A stretch of DNA of 64,000 nt from Bdellovibrio svalbardensis (lineage in GTDB: Bacteria > Bdellovibrionota > Bdellovibrionia > Bdellovibrionales > Bdellovibrionaceae). The position numbers and the translations under genes were made by a program. How positions within the stretch are numbered: the stretch's first letter is position 1; each line of letters starts with the position of its first letter. The notes below the pieces were generated by a model that saw only the letters and a program-made list of their open reading frames with translations, had not been told where the DNA came from and did not search any database. Shown here in pieces: positions 36,711-44,460 of this stretch. Location: positions 1 through 64,000 of the forward strand of contig NZ_JANRMI010000001.1 of the NCBI RefSeq assembly GCF_029531655.1, read 5' to 3'.

Positions 36711-37259
36711 ATGACTGAAACGCCGACGACCAGGGACTGGTGCTACCTCACCCTCAACAAAGGGCACAAAGTAAAAATAGACAAGGAAGATTCTGCTCGA
36801 GTTATGCAGCATACATGGCGTGTCCTGCAAAAAGAGTCGGGACGACTTAAGGTAGTCACGACCATCGTAACTGAAAAAGGCAATCGCGTGCTGTCACTTG
36901 GACAGTTTCTAATGAACCCACCCAAAGGAAAGATGGTCTATCCCAGACGATTCCAAGACGGTCTTGATTATCGCAAATCCAACTTGATCGTCTGCACGAT
37001 GGCAGAACGTCAGCGTCTGCTGCCCAAAACCAGAGGAGAAAAAAGCTCTCAATTCAAAGGCGTTTCTTACTCTGCAAAACAGAAAAAATGGCGCGCAAGT
37101 ATTCGGATCAACGGCAAAGGCATTGCATTGGGAACTTTTGAAACAGAACTAGAAGCAGCCAAAGCCTATAACAAGGCCGCCAAAGAGCACTTCGGTGACA
37201 TCGGTTATCAAAACCAAATCGTGCCACGCAAAAATATTAAAAGACCTGGTGATGATTAA
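36711..37259 (+). CDS. HNH-AP2-like DNA-binding protein with lost HNH residues
   Basis: The 182-residue product resembles HNH homing endonucleases with an AP2 domain. Residues 113-168 are AP2-like (SQFKGVSYSAKQKKWRASI, GTFETELEAAKAYNKAA). The N-terminal part follows the HNH layout (LMNPPKGKMV ... GLDYRKSNLIVCT), but where active members have a His before the (I/L)M and a DHIN motif, this one reads LGQFLM and VYPRRF. Both catalytic histidines are therefore missing. It could be a domesticated DNA-binding regulator, or a decaying element. No intron or target-site repeat is visible near it. Confidence 0.8.
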   Translation: MTETPTTRDWCYLTLNKGHKVKIDKEDSARVMQHTWRVLQKESGRLKVVTTIVTEKGNRVLSLGQFLMNPPKGKMVYPRRFQDGLDYRKSNLIVCTMAERQRLLPKTRGEKSSQFKGVSYSAKQKKWRASIRINGKGIALGTFETELEAAKAYNKAAKEHFGDIGYQNQIVPRKNIKRPGDD

Positions 37260-37286
37260 ACCCGATTGAGATCGTGGAAGAAGTTT

Positions 37287-38921
37287 TTAGAGGTGCTTCT
37301 TCCACTCTAATTCGTGAGCCATATACTCATTCAGCATTTTCTTTTCATCGTTCAATCGAGAATCCGTCCATCCCATTTTTTCCTGAAAGACCTTGCCGAT
37401 TTCATCCATATACTTCACACCATGATGGCGATCCGCCAGGAAGAGATGCACGCGTCGAGCATAGAAGTCGCGTAAATGAAGACACATAGTATTGTCGATA
37501 GCTTGAGCGGCTTCAAGCTGCCAGTAGCTATAGCTTTCGCTGTATTTACTGCAAATCACTTCGGCTTCTTTGCCATATCTGTCTACGAGCTGCTGCAGAT
37601 CTTCTGCAGAACGAGCCAATTCAGAAGACCAACTGTAGACCAAAGATTGCGCCTGTTGGAAGTTTTCAACGCCCGTGTAATCGTTCAACGGTAAAGTTGT
37701 ATCCGGTCTCGCGAACTTAATCTTTTCTTCCATCGAGAAGAATTCCAGAGCCTTTTCCACAGTCTGTTGGCACATCAAGCGATAGGTCGTATATTTACCA
37801 CCCGCCACAAAAGTGACTCCTCGATGATCATTGATGATCGTATGTTCGCGGCTGGTTTTACCCTCGCTGGATGATCCATCATTTACCAGAGGTCGCACCC
37901 CTGCATAAGTTGCAATAATATCCTGCGCTGTCACTTTCGCACCCGGGAAATATTGATGGGTGATATCCAACAAATATTTCACATCTTCAGGGGTGGTCGT
38001 AACGTTTTCTGGAGCTTCTTTATAGTCTGTGTCCGTCGTCCCAATGATAATCATCTCGTGACGAGGGATACCAAAAACAATGCGATCTTCTTTTTCCGCT
38101 CCCATCACCACCGCACTTGAAAGCGGCAGGCGATGTTTTGGCAAGGTGAGATGGACCCCTTTGGTTGGACGAAGAATTTTTTTCCAATCCTTCAAAAGAT
38201 TCTGACCAACCTCATCGGTCCAAGGGCCGACAGAGCTGATCACATGGCGGGCTTTAATGGCAAATTTTTCTCCGCCCACTTGATCTTCACAAAGAACAGC
38301 GGAAATCTTTCCATCGCTGCCAAACTGGGCGCCACTGGCTTTTATATAGTTCGCACAAATCGCCCCATTTTCATTGGCAGAGCGTAAAGTCTCAATCACA
38401 AGGCGGTCATCATCCATATAGGCATCAGAGTAGATATAAGAGCCTACAAGATTTGTTTCACGCAAAGCTGGCATTCTTGCCAAGGATTCCTTCGAGCTGC
38501 AGCGTTCATGCATCTCCGGAGTTTGGAACAAAGACAAGGCATCATAGAGCCACATCCCAAGGCCCATTTTGAACATTCCCACTCGGCTTTCCTGATACAA
38601 GGGAATCATAAAGCGCAAAGGATGCACTAAGTGCGGTGCCATTTCGAACAACTTCGTGCGTTCATTCAAAGCTTCGAAAACTAATTTAAACTCCAGATTT
38701 TCCAGATAGCGGATGCCACCATGAATAAGTTTGCTGGACTTGGAAGAAGTCCCAGAAGCGAAGTCTCTGGTTTCAATCAAAGCGACTTTCATGCCACGAG
38801 CCGAAGCATCACGCGCGACTCCGGCACCGTTAATTCCTCCTCCAATGATCACAAGGTCAAATTCTTGTGTTTTCATTTTTCCAATATTTTGGATTCGATT
38901 GGCGAAAGAGAAATTTTTCAT
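37287..38921 (-). CDS. glpD: Glycerol-3-phosphate dehydrogenase (FAD)
   Basis: The 544-residue enzyme oxidises glycerol-3-phosphate to dihydroxyacetone phosphate and passes electrons to the quinone pool. The FAD site VIIGGGINGAGVARDASARG is near residue 25; TSSKSSKLIHGGIRYLE is the GlpD family signature. Start at 38921 is chosen because AAGGG lies eight bases upstream; ATG at 38876, where most GlpD proteins begin, has no good site. The start is four nt after the stop of the GNAT-like gene, so they are probably co-translated. Lipid-derived glycerol phosphate from prey would be a natural substrate (inference). Confidence 0.95.
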   Translation of the reverse strand: MKNFSFANRIQNIGKMKTQEFDLVIIGGGINGAGVARDASARGMKVALIETRDFASGTSSKSSKLIHGGIRYLENLEFKLVFEALNERTKLFEMAPHLVHPLRFMIPLYQESRVGMFKMGLGMWLYDALSLFQTPEMHERCSSKESLARMPALRETNLVGSYIYSDAYMDDDRLVIETLRSANENGAICANYIKASGAQFGSDGKISAVLCEDQVGGEKFAIKARHVISSVGPWTDEVGQNLLKDWKKILRPTKGVHLTLPKHRLPLSSAVVMGAEKEDRIVFGIPRHEMIIIGTTDTDYKEAPENVTTTPEDVKYLLDITHQYFPGAKVTAQDIIATYAGVRPLVNDGSSSEGKTSREHTIINDHRGVTFVAGGKYTTYRLMCQQTVEKALEFFSMEEKIKFARPDTTLPLNDYTGVENFQQAQSLVYSWSSELARSAEDLQQLVDRYGKEAEVICSKYSESYSYWQLEAAQAIDNTMCLHLRDFYARRVHLFLADRHHGVKYMDEIGKVFQEKMGWTDSRLNDEKKMLNEYMAHELEWKKHL

Positions 38922-38925
38922 AAGA

Positions 38926-39381
38926 TCACCCTTTTGTAGTCTTCACAGAAATCGTCCCAGGCTTCCATGTCTCAGGCTTAAAGCCGCTTACAGAGTTAGG
39001 CACTCCATTTTCCTGCGGGAAGTAGACACGTTGTAGATGTTTTTCGCGGCCCAGTTTATACGCCAACTCACACAACTCATCGCGGGCTTGCAATGAACAA
39101 TGCTGAACATGCTCAACCCAAAGAGACTGAGTTTGACCGTCTAGAAATAATAATGGCTGCGCAATGAAATAGCCCATTAGTTTATGAGTTTCACTGTCTC
39201 TGGCCAGAAAACTCCAGCCCATTGGAATATAGTGATTCAGAGCTTCAAGGCGAAACTTGGAGTTCCAGCCTGCTATCATGCGCTCCATTTCATCGGGATA
39301 TGCTTCCTGCAATTTTTTGTTTTCAAGATCCAGGATTTCTTGCAGGTCTTCTGCCAAAATTACTTTGCAATAGAGGCTCAT
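38926..39381 (-). CDS. GNAT-like acetyltransferase (tentative)
   Basis: The 151-residue product has a GNAT-like layout: an N-terminal strand-helix (CKVILAEDLQEILDLENKKLQ), a central FLARDSETHKLMGYFIAQPLLF and a later VEHVQHCSLQARDELCELAYKLG, where many GNAT enzymes bind acetyl-CoA. The acetyl-CoA motif (Q/RxxGxG/A) is not clear. The acceptor is unknown. It is followed immediately by glpD. Confidence 0.6.
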   Translation of the reverse strand: MSLYCKVILAEDLQEILDLENKKLQEAYPDEMERMIAGWNSKFRLEALNHYIPMGWSFLARDSETHKLMGYFIAQPLLFLDGQTQSLWVEHVQHCSLQARDELCELAYKLGREKHLQRVYFPQENGVPNSVSGFKPETWKPGTISVKTTKG

Positions 39382-39397
39382 GGTCGCGGGGCTCCCC

Positions 39398-39426
39398 TTG
39401 TCAATTTACTGATCCTATTTCATACT
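39398..39426 (+). promoter_or_regulatory. Promoter of the HAD phosphatase gene
   Basis: TTGTCA and CATACT are separated by exactly 17 bp. The expected transcription start falls only a few bases before the ATG at 39435, so the mRNA would have a very short leader. Confidence 0.5.
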
Positions 39427-39434
39427 AAGAGAGC

Positions 39435-40178
39435 ATGAAATACAAAGACTATTCCCAAGACATTTGGACGCGCCTTCATTCGACACTTGATGAGGTTTTA
39501 AAATCAGATTCGCATCCTGTTGCAGCCTTCGACGCGGATGGAACCTTGTGGGATATCGATTTGGGAGAAAGCTTTTTCCACCACCAGATTGATAACAAAC
39601 TTGTGCAACTCCCCAATAATCCGTGGGAACACTATGAGACTTTGAAAGCCGCTAATCCGGTCGAGGCCTACCTTTGGCTAGCTCAAATCTGTCAAAGCCA
39701 AGAACTTAAAACAGTTCATGAGTGGGCGAAGGATTCCTTAAAAGGAATCTCTCCAGTTCCTGTCTTTTCAGAACAGAAAAAACTGATCGAGCTGTTTCTT
39801 TCCCGAGGAGTTCAGGTCTACATCATCACCGCCTCAGTGAAGTGGGCAGTGGAGCCTGGCGCGGCTCTGTTGGGTCTTAAATATGAGGATGTTCTGGGTG
39901 TAGAAACCATCCAGATCAACGGTGTCATCACTGAACAGCAAAAGGGAACTGTGACTTACAAACAGGGCAAGGTAGATGCTTTGCTTGAAAGAACCGGTGG
40001 GAAGAAGCCGTTCTTTGCCAGCGGCAACACCATGGGTGATTTCCAGCTTCTGCAATCAGCAACTCATTTAAGCCTGGCTGTCAGCGCTGCTTCTCGCGAC
40101 GACAAACTCTTTAAGACAGAGGCCGAACTGGCGCAACACGCGCAATCCAGTGGTTGGTTGTCACATCGCTTTATCTAA
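39435..40178 (+). CDS. HAD-superfamily phosphatase (SerB-like)
   Basis: The 247-residue product has HAD motif I AAFDADGTLWD (nucleophile Asp and acid Asp), motif II with ITAS, and motif III/IV GNTMGDFQLLQSA. The insertion between motifs I and II is helical, as in phosphoserine-phosphatase-like HADs. The substrate cannot be told. It is divergent from the GNAT-glpD operon and ends in a bidirectional terminator. Confidence 0.88.
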   Translation: MKYKDYSQDIWTRLHSTLDEVLKSDSHPVAAFDADGTLWDIDLGESFFHHQIDNKLVQLPNNPWEHYETLKAANPVEAYLWLAQICQSQELKTVHEWAKDSLKGISPVPVFSEQKKLIELFLSRGVQVYIITASVKWAVEPGAALLGLKYEDVLGVETIQINGVITEQQKGTVTYKQGKVDALLERTGGKKPFFASGNTMGDFQLLQSATHLSLAVSAASRDDKLFKTEAELAQHAQSSGWLSHRFI

Positions 40179-40203
40179 TTTGATCGCTAATTCTAAAAAT
40201 AAA

Positions 40204-40236
40204 AAAAGCCCGTTCAACATCATTGAGCGGGCTTTT
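40204..40236. terminator. Bidirectional terminator between HAD and pepP genes
   Basis: Long stem aaaagcccgttcaa / ttgagcgggctttt with a small loop and A/T-runs on both sides, between convergent genes. Confidence 0.93.
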
Positions 40237-40254
40237 ATTTTCATTTAATTCAGT

Positions 40255-41574
40255 TTAGTTCTTGCCGACAACTTTTTCGATGTCAGAGATTTCTTTTGGT
40301 ACTGAAGTGGTCATGTTTTCAGTTCCGTGAGACGTCACACGAATGTTGTCTTCGATACGGATACCGATTCCACGATACTTCTGAGGTGCTGATGTATCAT
40401 CCGCAGGGATGTACAAGCCTGGCTCAACAGTGAAGCACATATTCGCTTCCAAAGGGCGAGGCTCGCCTTTTTTAAAGTAAAGCCCTGAATCATGAACATC
40501 CATCCCCAACCAGTGACCGATACCATGTGGATAGTACTTCTTCTGTGCAAGAGCTTGGATCAAGTCTTCTTTGCGACCAGAAAGCAATCCCAGTTCCAAC
40601 ATTGCGTCCGTTAGCATCGATGTTCCCATATCATGCAATTCTTTAAACACCACACCTGGTTTGATAAAGTCGATGATCGCCTTTTGAACTTTCAATACAG
40701 CCTCATAGACACGCGCTTGCTCATCCGTGAACTTACCATTCACTGGATAAGTTCTGGTGATGTCACCGGTGTAATAGTTGTACTCTGCACCCGCATCAAT
40801 CAAAAGAAGATCACCATCTTTGCAGACTTGATCGTTGAAATTGTAATGCAAAGTCGTCGCCGAATTTCCTGATGCCACGATGAAGCCGTAACCTTCACGC
40901 GCTGACCCCTTCATGTAGAAATGATGAGCCAAAACAGCCTGAACCTGGCGTTCATTCACGCCTGGACGAGTGAAACGCATCGCTGCCAAGTGCGCCTGTG
41001 CGGAGATTTCGCAAGCCTCGCGCAATTGTGTCAGTTCATATTCTGATTTCACCAAACGGTGCTCACCGATCAAAGTGTCAGCATCATGAATAGTCAGCAA
41101 ACCGTAACCAGTGCGGCCCTGAAGGGCTTTCACAGTTTCCAGAACTGTTTGCATTCTCTCATCAACTTCTTTGTTTTTAAACTGACGATAGTAAACGCGG
41201 TCCACTTCTTTCAAAAGTTGCGGAGCGACTTTTTCAAATTCGTCGATTGGGTAGCATTTCTCGATTTTGAATTCACGTTCGCAACCTTCCGGTCCATAAC
41301 GGAATCCATCCCACGTTTCTCTTTCAACGTCTTTACGACGTGTGAACATTACCGTTTCTGGTTTCAAACCTGGGCGATAGATCAAGATCGAATCTGGCTC
41401 TTCCCATCCGGTGAGGTAAAACAAATTCGAATCCTGACGATATGGGAAATGCACATCATGGTTGCGAATCAATTCCGGGTGAGCAGCAACTACCAAGGCT
41501 CCACCTTGGATCTCTTGTCCAATTTTTCTTCTTCTCTCTGCAAAAATACTCATGTCGTAGATTGGTTTTCTCAT
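40255..41574 (-). CDS. pepP: Xaa-Pro aminopeptidase PepP
   Basis: The 439-residue enzyme removes N-terminal residues before proline. The N-terminal domain (RNHDVHFPYRQDSNLFYLTGWEEPD) is typical of aminopeptidase P, and the pita-bread metal ligands are present: DAGAEYNYYTGDITRT (two Asp), HGIGHWLGMDVHD (His), EPGLYI (Glu) and GIRIEDN (Glu). ATG at 41574 has AGGAG five bases upstream. Useful for digesting prey peptides. It is 8 nt downstream of the patatin-like gene. Confidence 0.96.
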   Translation of the reverse strand: MRKPIYDMSIFAERRRKIGQEIQGGALVVAAHPELIRNHDVHFPYRQDSNLFYLTGWEEPDSILIYRPGLKPETVMFTRRKDVERETWDGFRYGPEGCEREFKIEKCYPIDEFEKVAPQLLKEVDRVYYRQFKNKEVDERMQTVLETVKALQGRTGYGLLTIHDADTLIGEHRLVKSEYELTQLREACEISAQAHLAAMRFTRPGVNERQVQAVLAHHFYMKGSAREGYGFIVASGNSATTLHYNFNDQVCKDGDLLLIDAGAEYNYYTGDITRTYPVNGKFTDEQARVYEAVLKVQKAIIDFIKPGVVFKELHDMGTSMLTDAMLELGLLSGRKEDLIQALAQKKYYPHGIGHWLGMDVHDSGLYFKKGEPRPLEANMCFTVEPGLYIPADDTSAPQKYRGIGIRIEDNIRVTSHGTENMTTSVPKEISDIEKVVGKN

Positions 41575-41582
41575 CGTTGCTC

Positions 41583-42620
41583 CTATATGCCCCATTTACG
41601 CGTCAATGATTTCAATTGTTTGGCCGCCGATTCTGCGCCCTTGTTCATGATCTCACGGCGTTTATCGAAATCCATAATACCATACTCAGAAGTGTCCAGC
41701 GAGATCACACTGTCGACTCCTGGCAAAGGCTTATTATACACGCCCGAGATCTCACTCCATAATACATTATCAGTTGCTGAGGTGTCCAAAGTGAAGGGTT
41801 TAGCCCCTCCTGGTGGTTGCAATACGTTCACGAGAACGATGTAGTTGGCACCTTTTGAACGCAGATAATTGGCCAAAGCAGTGACATCCCGAATGGCACT
41901 GATATTCCCTTGGTAAGGTTGAAAGAAAGGCGGATAAGCCATGCAGAAATAAAGAATCTGCTCGAGGCTTCCGCGATTCATCAAGAACACCTGGTTCTTT
42001 TTCATGTTGTAAGAGGGACATGCAAACGGAAGCTTAAAATCTTCCACCTTTGCTTTGTTAAATGCCGTGTTCGCAAAATCTTTCAACAGAGATACTTCGT
42101 TGTTTTTATGAACCGAGCCCAAAAGGCTCTTCTTCACAACCTGATCATCTTTAAGTTTGAACATCTGCCACTCGACATCGTTAGCCAACTCACGGTTTGC
42201 ATACAATGCCGCCATCGGCGTCGCCAACTCAATGCCCCCAATGGCATAGACTGGAACCTTGAATTTCGCGAGCTCATGCAAAAAGCCGATGTGTGCATAA
42301 GTTTTGGCCCCGCCCGCGCCCAGGATAATTCCAATTTTTGGCAAAGCCGGAATCACTGGAGCCGGCAAAGGAGGTGGCGCCATTTCTGTTGTCTGTGGAA
42401 TATTCTCTGATTGAGTTACAGGTACTGGAGTGGGTTGCTGTTGCTCGCGCGGAGCCGAAGGTGCCGAAGTTGATGGATGCGATGAAGAAGGTTGAGTGCT
42501 TTTACGAATGTCTTCTCTGGTACGAACTGATTGGCAGCCCGCCAAAACCAGTAACGCCAGGAACCAACTCTTATTTGCTCGCAGATTTTTTTGCGAAAAC
42601 AAAGAACTCATGATTGCCAT
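41583..42620 (-). CDS. Patatin-like lipoprotein with altered active site
   Basis: The 345-residue product has a lipobox LAGC (Cys29), a Pro/Ser/Gln-rich linker to about residue 90 and a patatin-like domain. The oxyanion loop is recognisable (ILGAGGAKTYAHIGFL at 99-114), but the nucleophile elbow GxSxG is replaced by GGIEL at 128-132 and no DGG dyad is seen later. It is thus unlikely to be an active phospholipase. Start at 42620 or 42611; both follow GAAGGAAAGG. It overlaps the tlyA end by about 50 nt and lies in the xseA-tlyA operon. Confidence 0.8.
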   Translation of the reverse strand: MAIMSSLFSQKNLRANKSWFLALLVLAGCQSVRTREDIRKSTQPSSSHPSTSAPSAPREQQQPTPVPVTQSENIPQTTEMAPPPLPAPVIPALPKIGIILGAGGAKTYAHIGFLHELAKFKVPVYAIGGIELATPMAALYANRELANDVEWQMFKLKDDQVVKKSLLGSVHKNNEVSLLKDFANTAFNKAKVEDFKLPFACPSYNMKKNQVFLMNRGSLEQILYFCMAYPPFFQPYQGNISAIRDVTALANYLRSKGANYIVLVNVLQPPGGAKPFTLDTSATDNVLWSEISGVYNKPLPGVDSVISLDTSEYGIMDFDKRREIMNKGAESAAKQLKSLTRKWGI

Positions 42621-43353
42621 CCTTTCCTTCGATGGAAGATGCAAAATAGTCTTTCACTTCAAAGCCGTGATTTGCACAGCAGGATTTGATCTTTTCTTCG
42701 ACTTTTGCATAGAGAGAAACATCCTTGACGATACCACCCCTAGCCAGCCCGTCAACGCCGACTTCAAACTGAGGCTTTACAAGACTCAACAAATGGCCAG
42801 TGGGCTTTAGGAAAGTCGCAAGCTCAGGAATGATCAGCTCAATGGAGATAAATGAAACGTCCATGACAATAAGATCAAACTTCTGTGAAGGAGTTAAAGC
42901 CAAAACTCTATCCTCTTGGGATAGAGCTCTCGCGTTCACACCTTCTAATACTTTTAGCTTCGGATGATCTTTGAGCATGACACTAACTTGTCCATGACCG
43001 ACATCTACACCCAGAACAAAGTCAGCACCCTGTTGAAGCAAGCAGTCTGTAAATCCACCCGTTGAAATGCCAACATCTAAAGCTTGCAGACCTTTCACGG
43101 AAAGACCAACATGTGCCAATGCTCCCTCAAGCTTCAGGCCACCGCGTGAGACATAGCGATTGGCGGGACCCAATTCAACAATGATATTGCCGGCCATTCC
43201 AGGCTCAACTGCCAAACTTGATTTTTTAAGTGGTTTCTTTTGGGTACCTTGCTCGAGGAAAACCTGACCCGCTTCGATCAACTCCTGAGCATGAGTCCGC
43301 GAAGATGCGAAACCCTTTTCCACGAGATAGAGATCTAAACGAGTCTTTGCCAT
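42571..43353 (-). CDS. tlyA: TlyA-family rRNA 2'-O-methyltransferase
   Basis: The 260-residue product has an N-terminal S4 RNA-binding domain (RLDLYLVEKGFASSRTHAQELIEAGQV) and an FtsJ-like methyltransferase fold with the SAM loop DVGISTGGFTDCLL, VDVGHGQ, and LLSLVKPQFEVG (parts of K-D-K-E tetrad). Members methylate 16S/23S rRNA cytidines; some are called haemolysins. It follows ispA by nine nt, as in many bacteria where ispA/dxs and tlyA are linked. Confidence 0.93.
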   Translation of the reverse strand: MAKTRLDLYLVEKGFASSRTHAQELIEAGQVFLEQGTQKKPLKKSSLAVEPGMAGNIIVELGPANRYVSRGGLKLEGALAHVGLSVKGLQALDVGISTGGFTDCLLQQGADFVLGVDVGHGQVSVMLKDHPKLKVLEGVNARALSQEDRVLALTPSQKFDLIVMDVSFISIELIIPELATFLKPTGHLLSLVKPQFEVGVDGLARGGIVKDVSLYAKVEEKIKSCCANHGFEVKDYFASSIEGKDGNHEFFVFAKKSASK

Positions 43354-43362
43354 ACGGCTTCC

Positions 43363-44232
43363 TTAAACTTGGCGATTCTGATTAAAATTGATGAGATATT
43401 CCAACATTGGCGCTTCAGCCGAAACCTTATGAAGTTCCGCGAGAGTTTCTTTACTGATTTTTTGCAAATACTCTTTGGTTCCATCAAGACCCAAAATTCC
43501 AGTGAAGCTGCGCACGTCTTGATCCTTTTCGCCGTGATCCAAAACATCGTCAGCTACCTGGAATGCCAAACCCAAACCTTCACCAAATTTTTTCAGACTT
43601 TCAATTTCAGAAGGCTTCGCACCTGCAATTGTGGCAGCACCCTCGACGGACAGACGAATCAAAGCGCCCGTTTTTAGACGGTGCAAATGAGTCAGCTCTT
43701 CCAAAGACATGGGCTTGTGGCCGGCACGAAGATCAATGGCTTGACCGCCAACCATCCCACGTAAACCTGCCGCATCGGAAAGCAATTCAGTCAGACGTCC
43801 GATCAAAAAACCGCTATCACTGTAGTTCTTGGCAAGAAGCATGAACGCTTCCGTCAACAGGGCGTCCCCAGCCAAGAGAGCGAAGTCTTCACCGAAAACT
43901 TTGTGATTGGTCGGTTTACCACGACGGATGTCATCGTTATCCATGCACGGCAGATCGTCGTGAATCAGAGAATAGGTGTGGATGAACTCCACAGCCGTGG
44001 CAAAAGGAAGAACCTTCTGCACCGGACAATTAAAAAGCTCTGCAACCAGTAAGGACAAAACCGGACGAAAGCGTTTGCCGCCATTCGTAGCTGAATACAG
44101 CATGGACTTCCGAAGTTCTGCAATGGCCTGCCCCTTGGGAAGATCCATATCAGACAGGTATTTTTCCACAAACTGATTCACAGTTTGCACTCGCAAAGCC
44201 ATTTCCTGCTCAAGCTGAATAGCCAAATCCAA
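43363..44232 (-). CDS. ispA: Polyprenyl (farnesyl) diphosphate synthase
   Basis: The 289-residue enzyme condenses isopentenyl diphosphate with allylic diphosphates. Both Asp-rich motifs are present: DDLPCMDNDD near residue 85 and DDVLDHGEKD near 225, along with GGKRFRP and FQVADD. Length matches IspA. It follows xseB by one nt. The linked dxs gene found in many bacteria is missing here. Confidence 0.94.
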   Translation of the reverse strand: MDLAIQLEQEMALRVQTVNQFVEKYLSDMDLPKGQAIAELRKSMLYSATNGGKRFRPVLSLLVAELFNCPVQKVLPFATAVEFIHTYSLIHDDLPCMDNDDIRRGKPTNHKVFGEDFALLAGDALLTEAFMLLAKNYSDSGFLIGRLTELLSDAAGLRGMVGGQAIDLRAGHKPMSLEELTHLHRLKTGALIRLSVEGAATIAGAKPSEIESLKKFGEGLGLAFQVADDVLDHGEKDQDVRSFTGILGLDGTKEYLQKISKETLAELHKVSAEAPMLEYLINFNQNRQV

Positions 44233-44233
44233 A

Positions 44234-44458
44234 CTAATTGTCCTCTGGTGTGAAGTCTTTAGTTACAGGATTGCCGTTGGCATCCACACTCATCAAGATT
44301 TTTACTTTGGTTTCCGCTTCATTCAGACGTGAATGACATTCACGAGAAAGCTTTACGCCCTCTTCAAACAATTTCAAAGAATCTTCCAAGGCCAAATCGC
44401 CTTTTTCCATTTTCTGAACGATCTCTTCAAGACGTCCGAGTTTCTTTTCGAAATCCAT
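44234..44458 (-). CDS. xseB: Exodeoxyribonuclease VII small subunit
   Basis: The 74-residue protein has the helical XseB core FEKKLGRLEEIVQKMEKGDLALEDSLKLFEEGVKLSRECHSRL (key parts), normal length. It binds XseA to form the single-strand-specific exonuclease VII. It lies two nt after xseA and one nt before ispA. Confidence 0.95.
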   Translation of the reverse strand: MDFEKKLGRLEEIVQKMEKGDLALEDSLKLFEEGVKLSRECHSRLNEAETKVKILMSVDANGNPVTKDFTPEDN

Positions 44459-44460
44459 CT

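Noticed and set aside
41059-41844. 261-codon open frame on the plus strand
   Set aside because: Antisense to pepP and the patatin-like gene; no recognisable domain.
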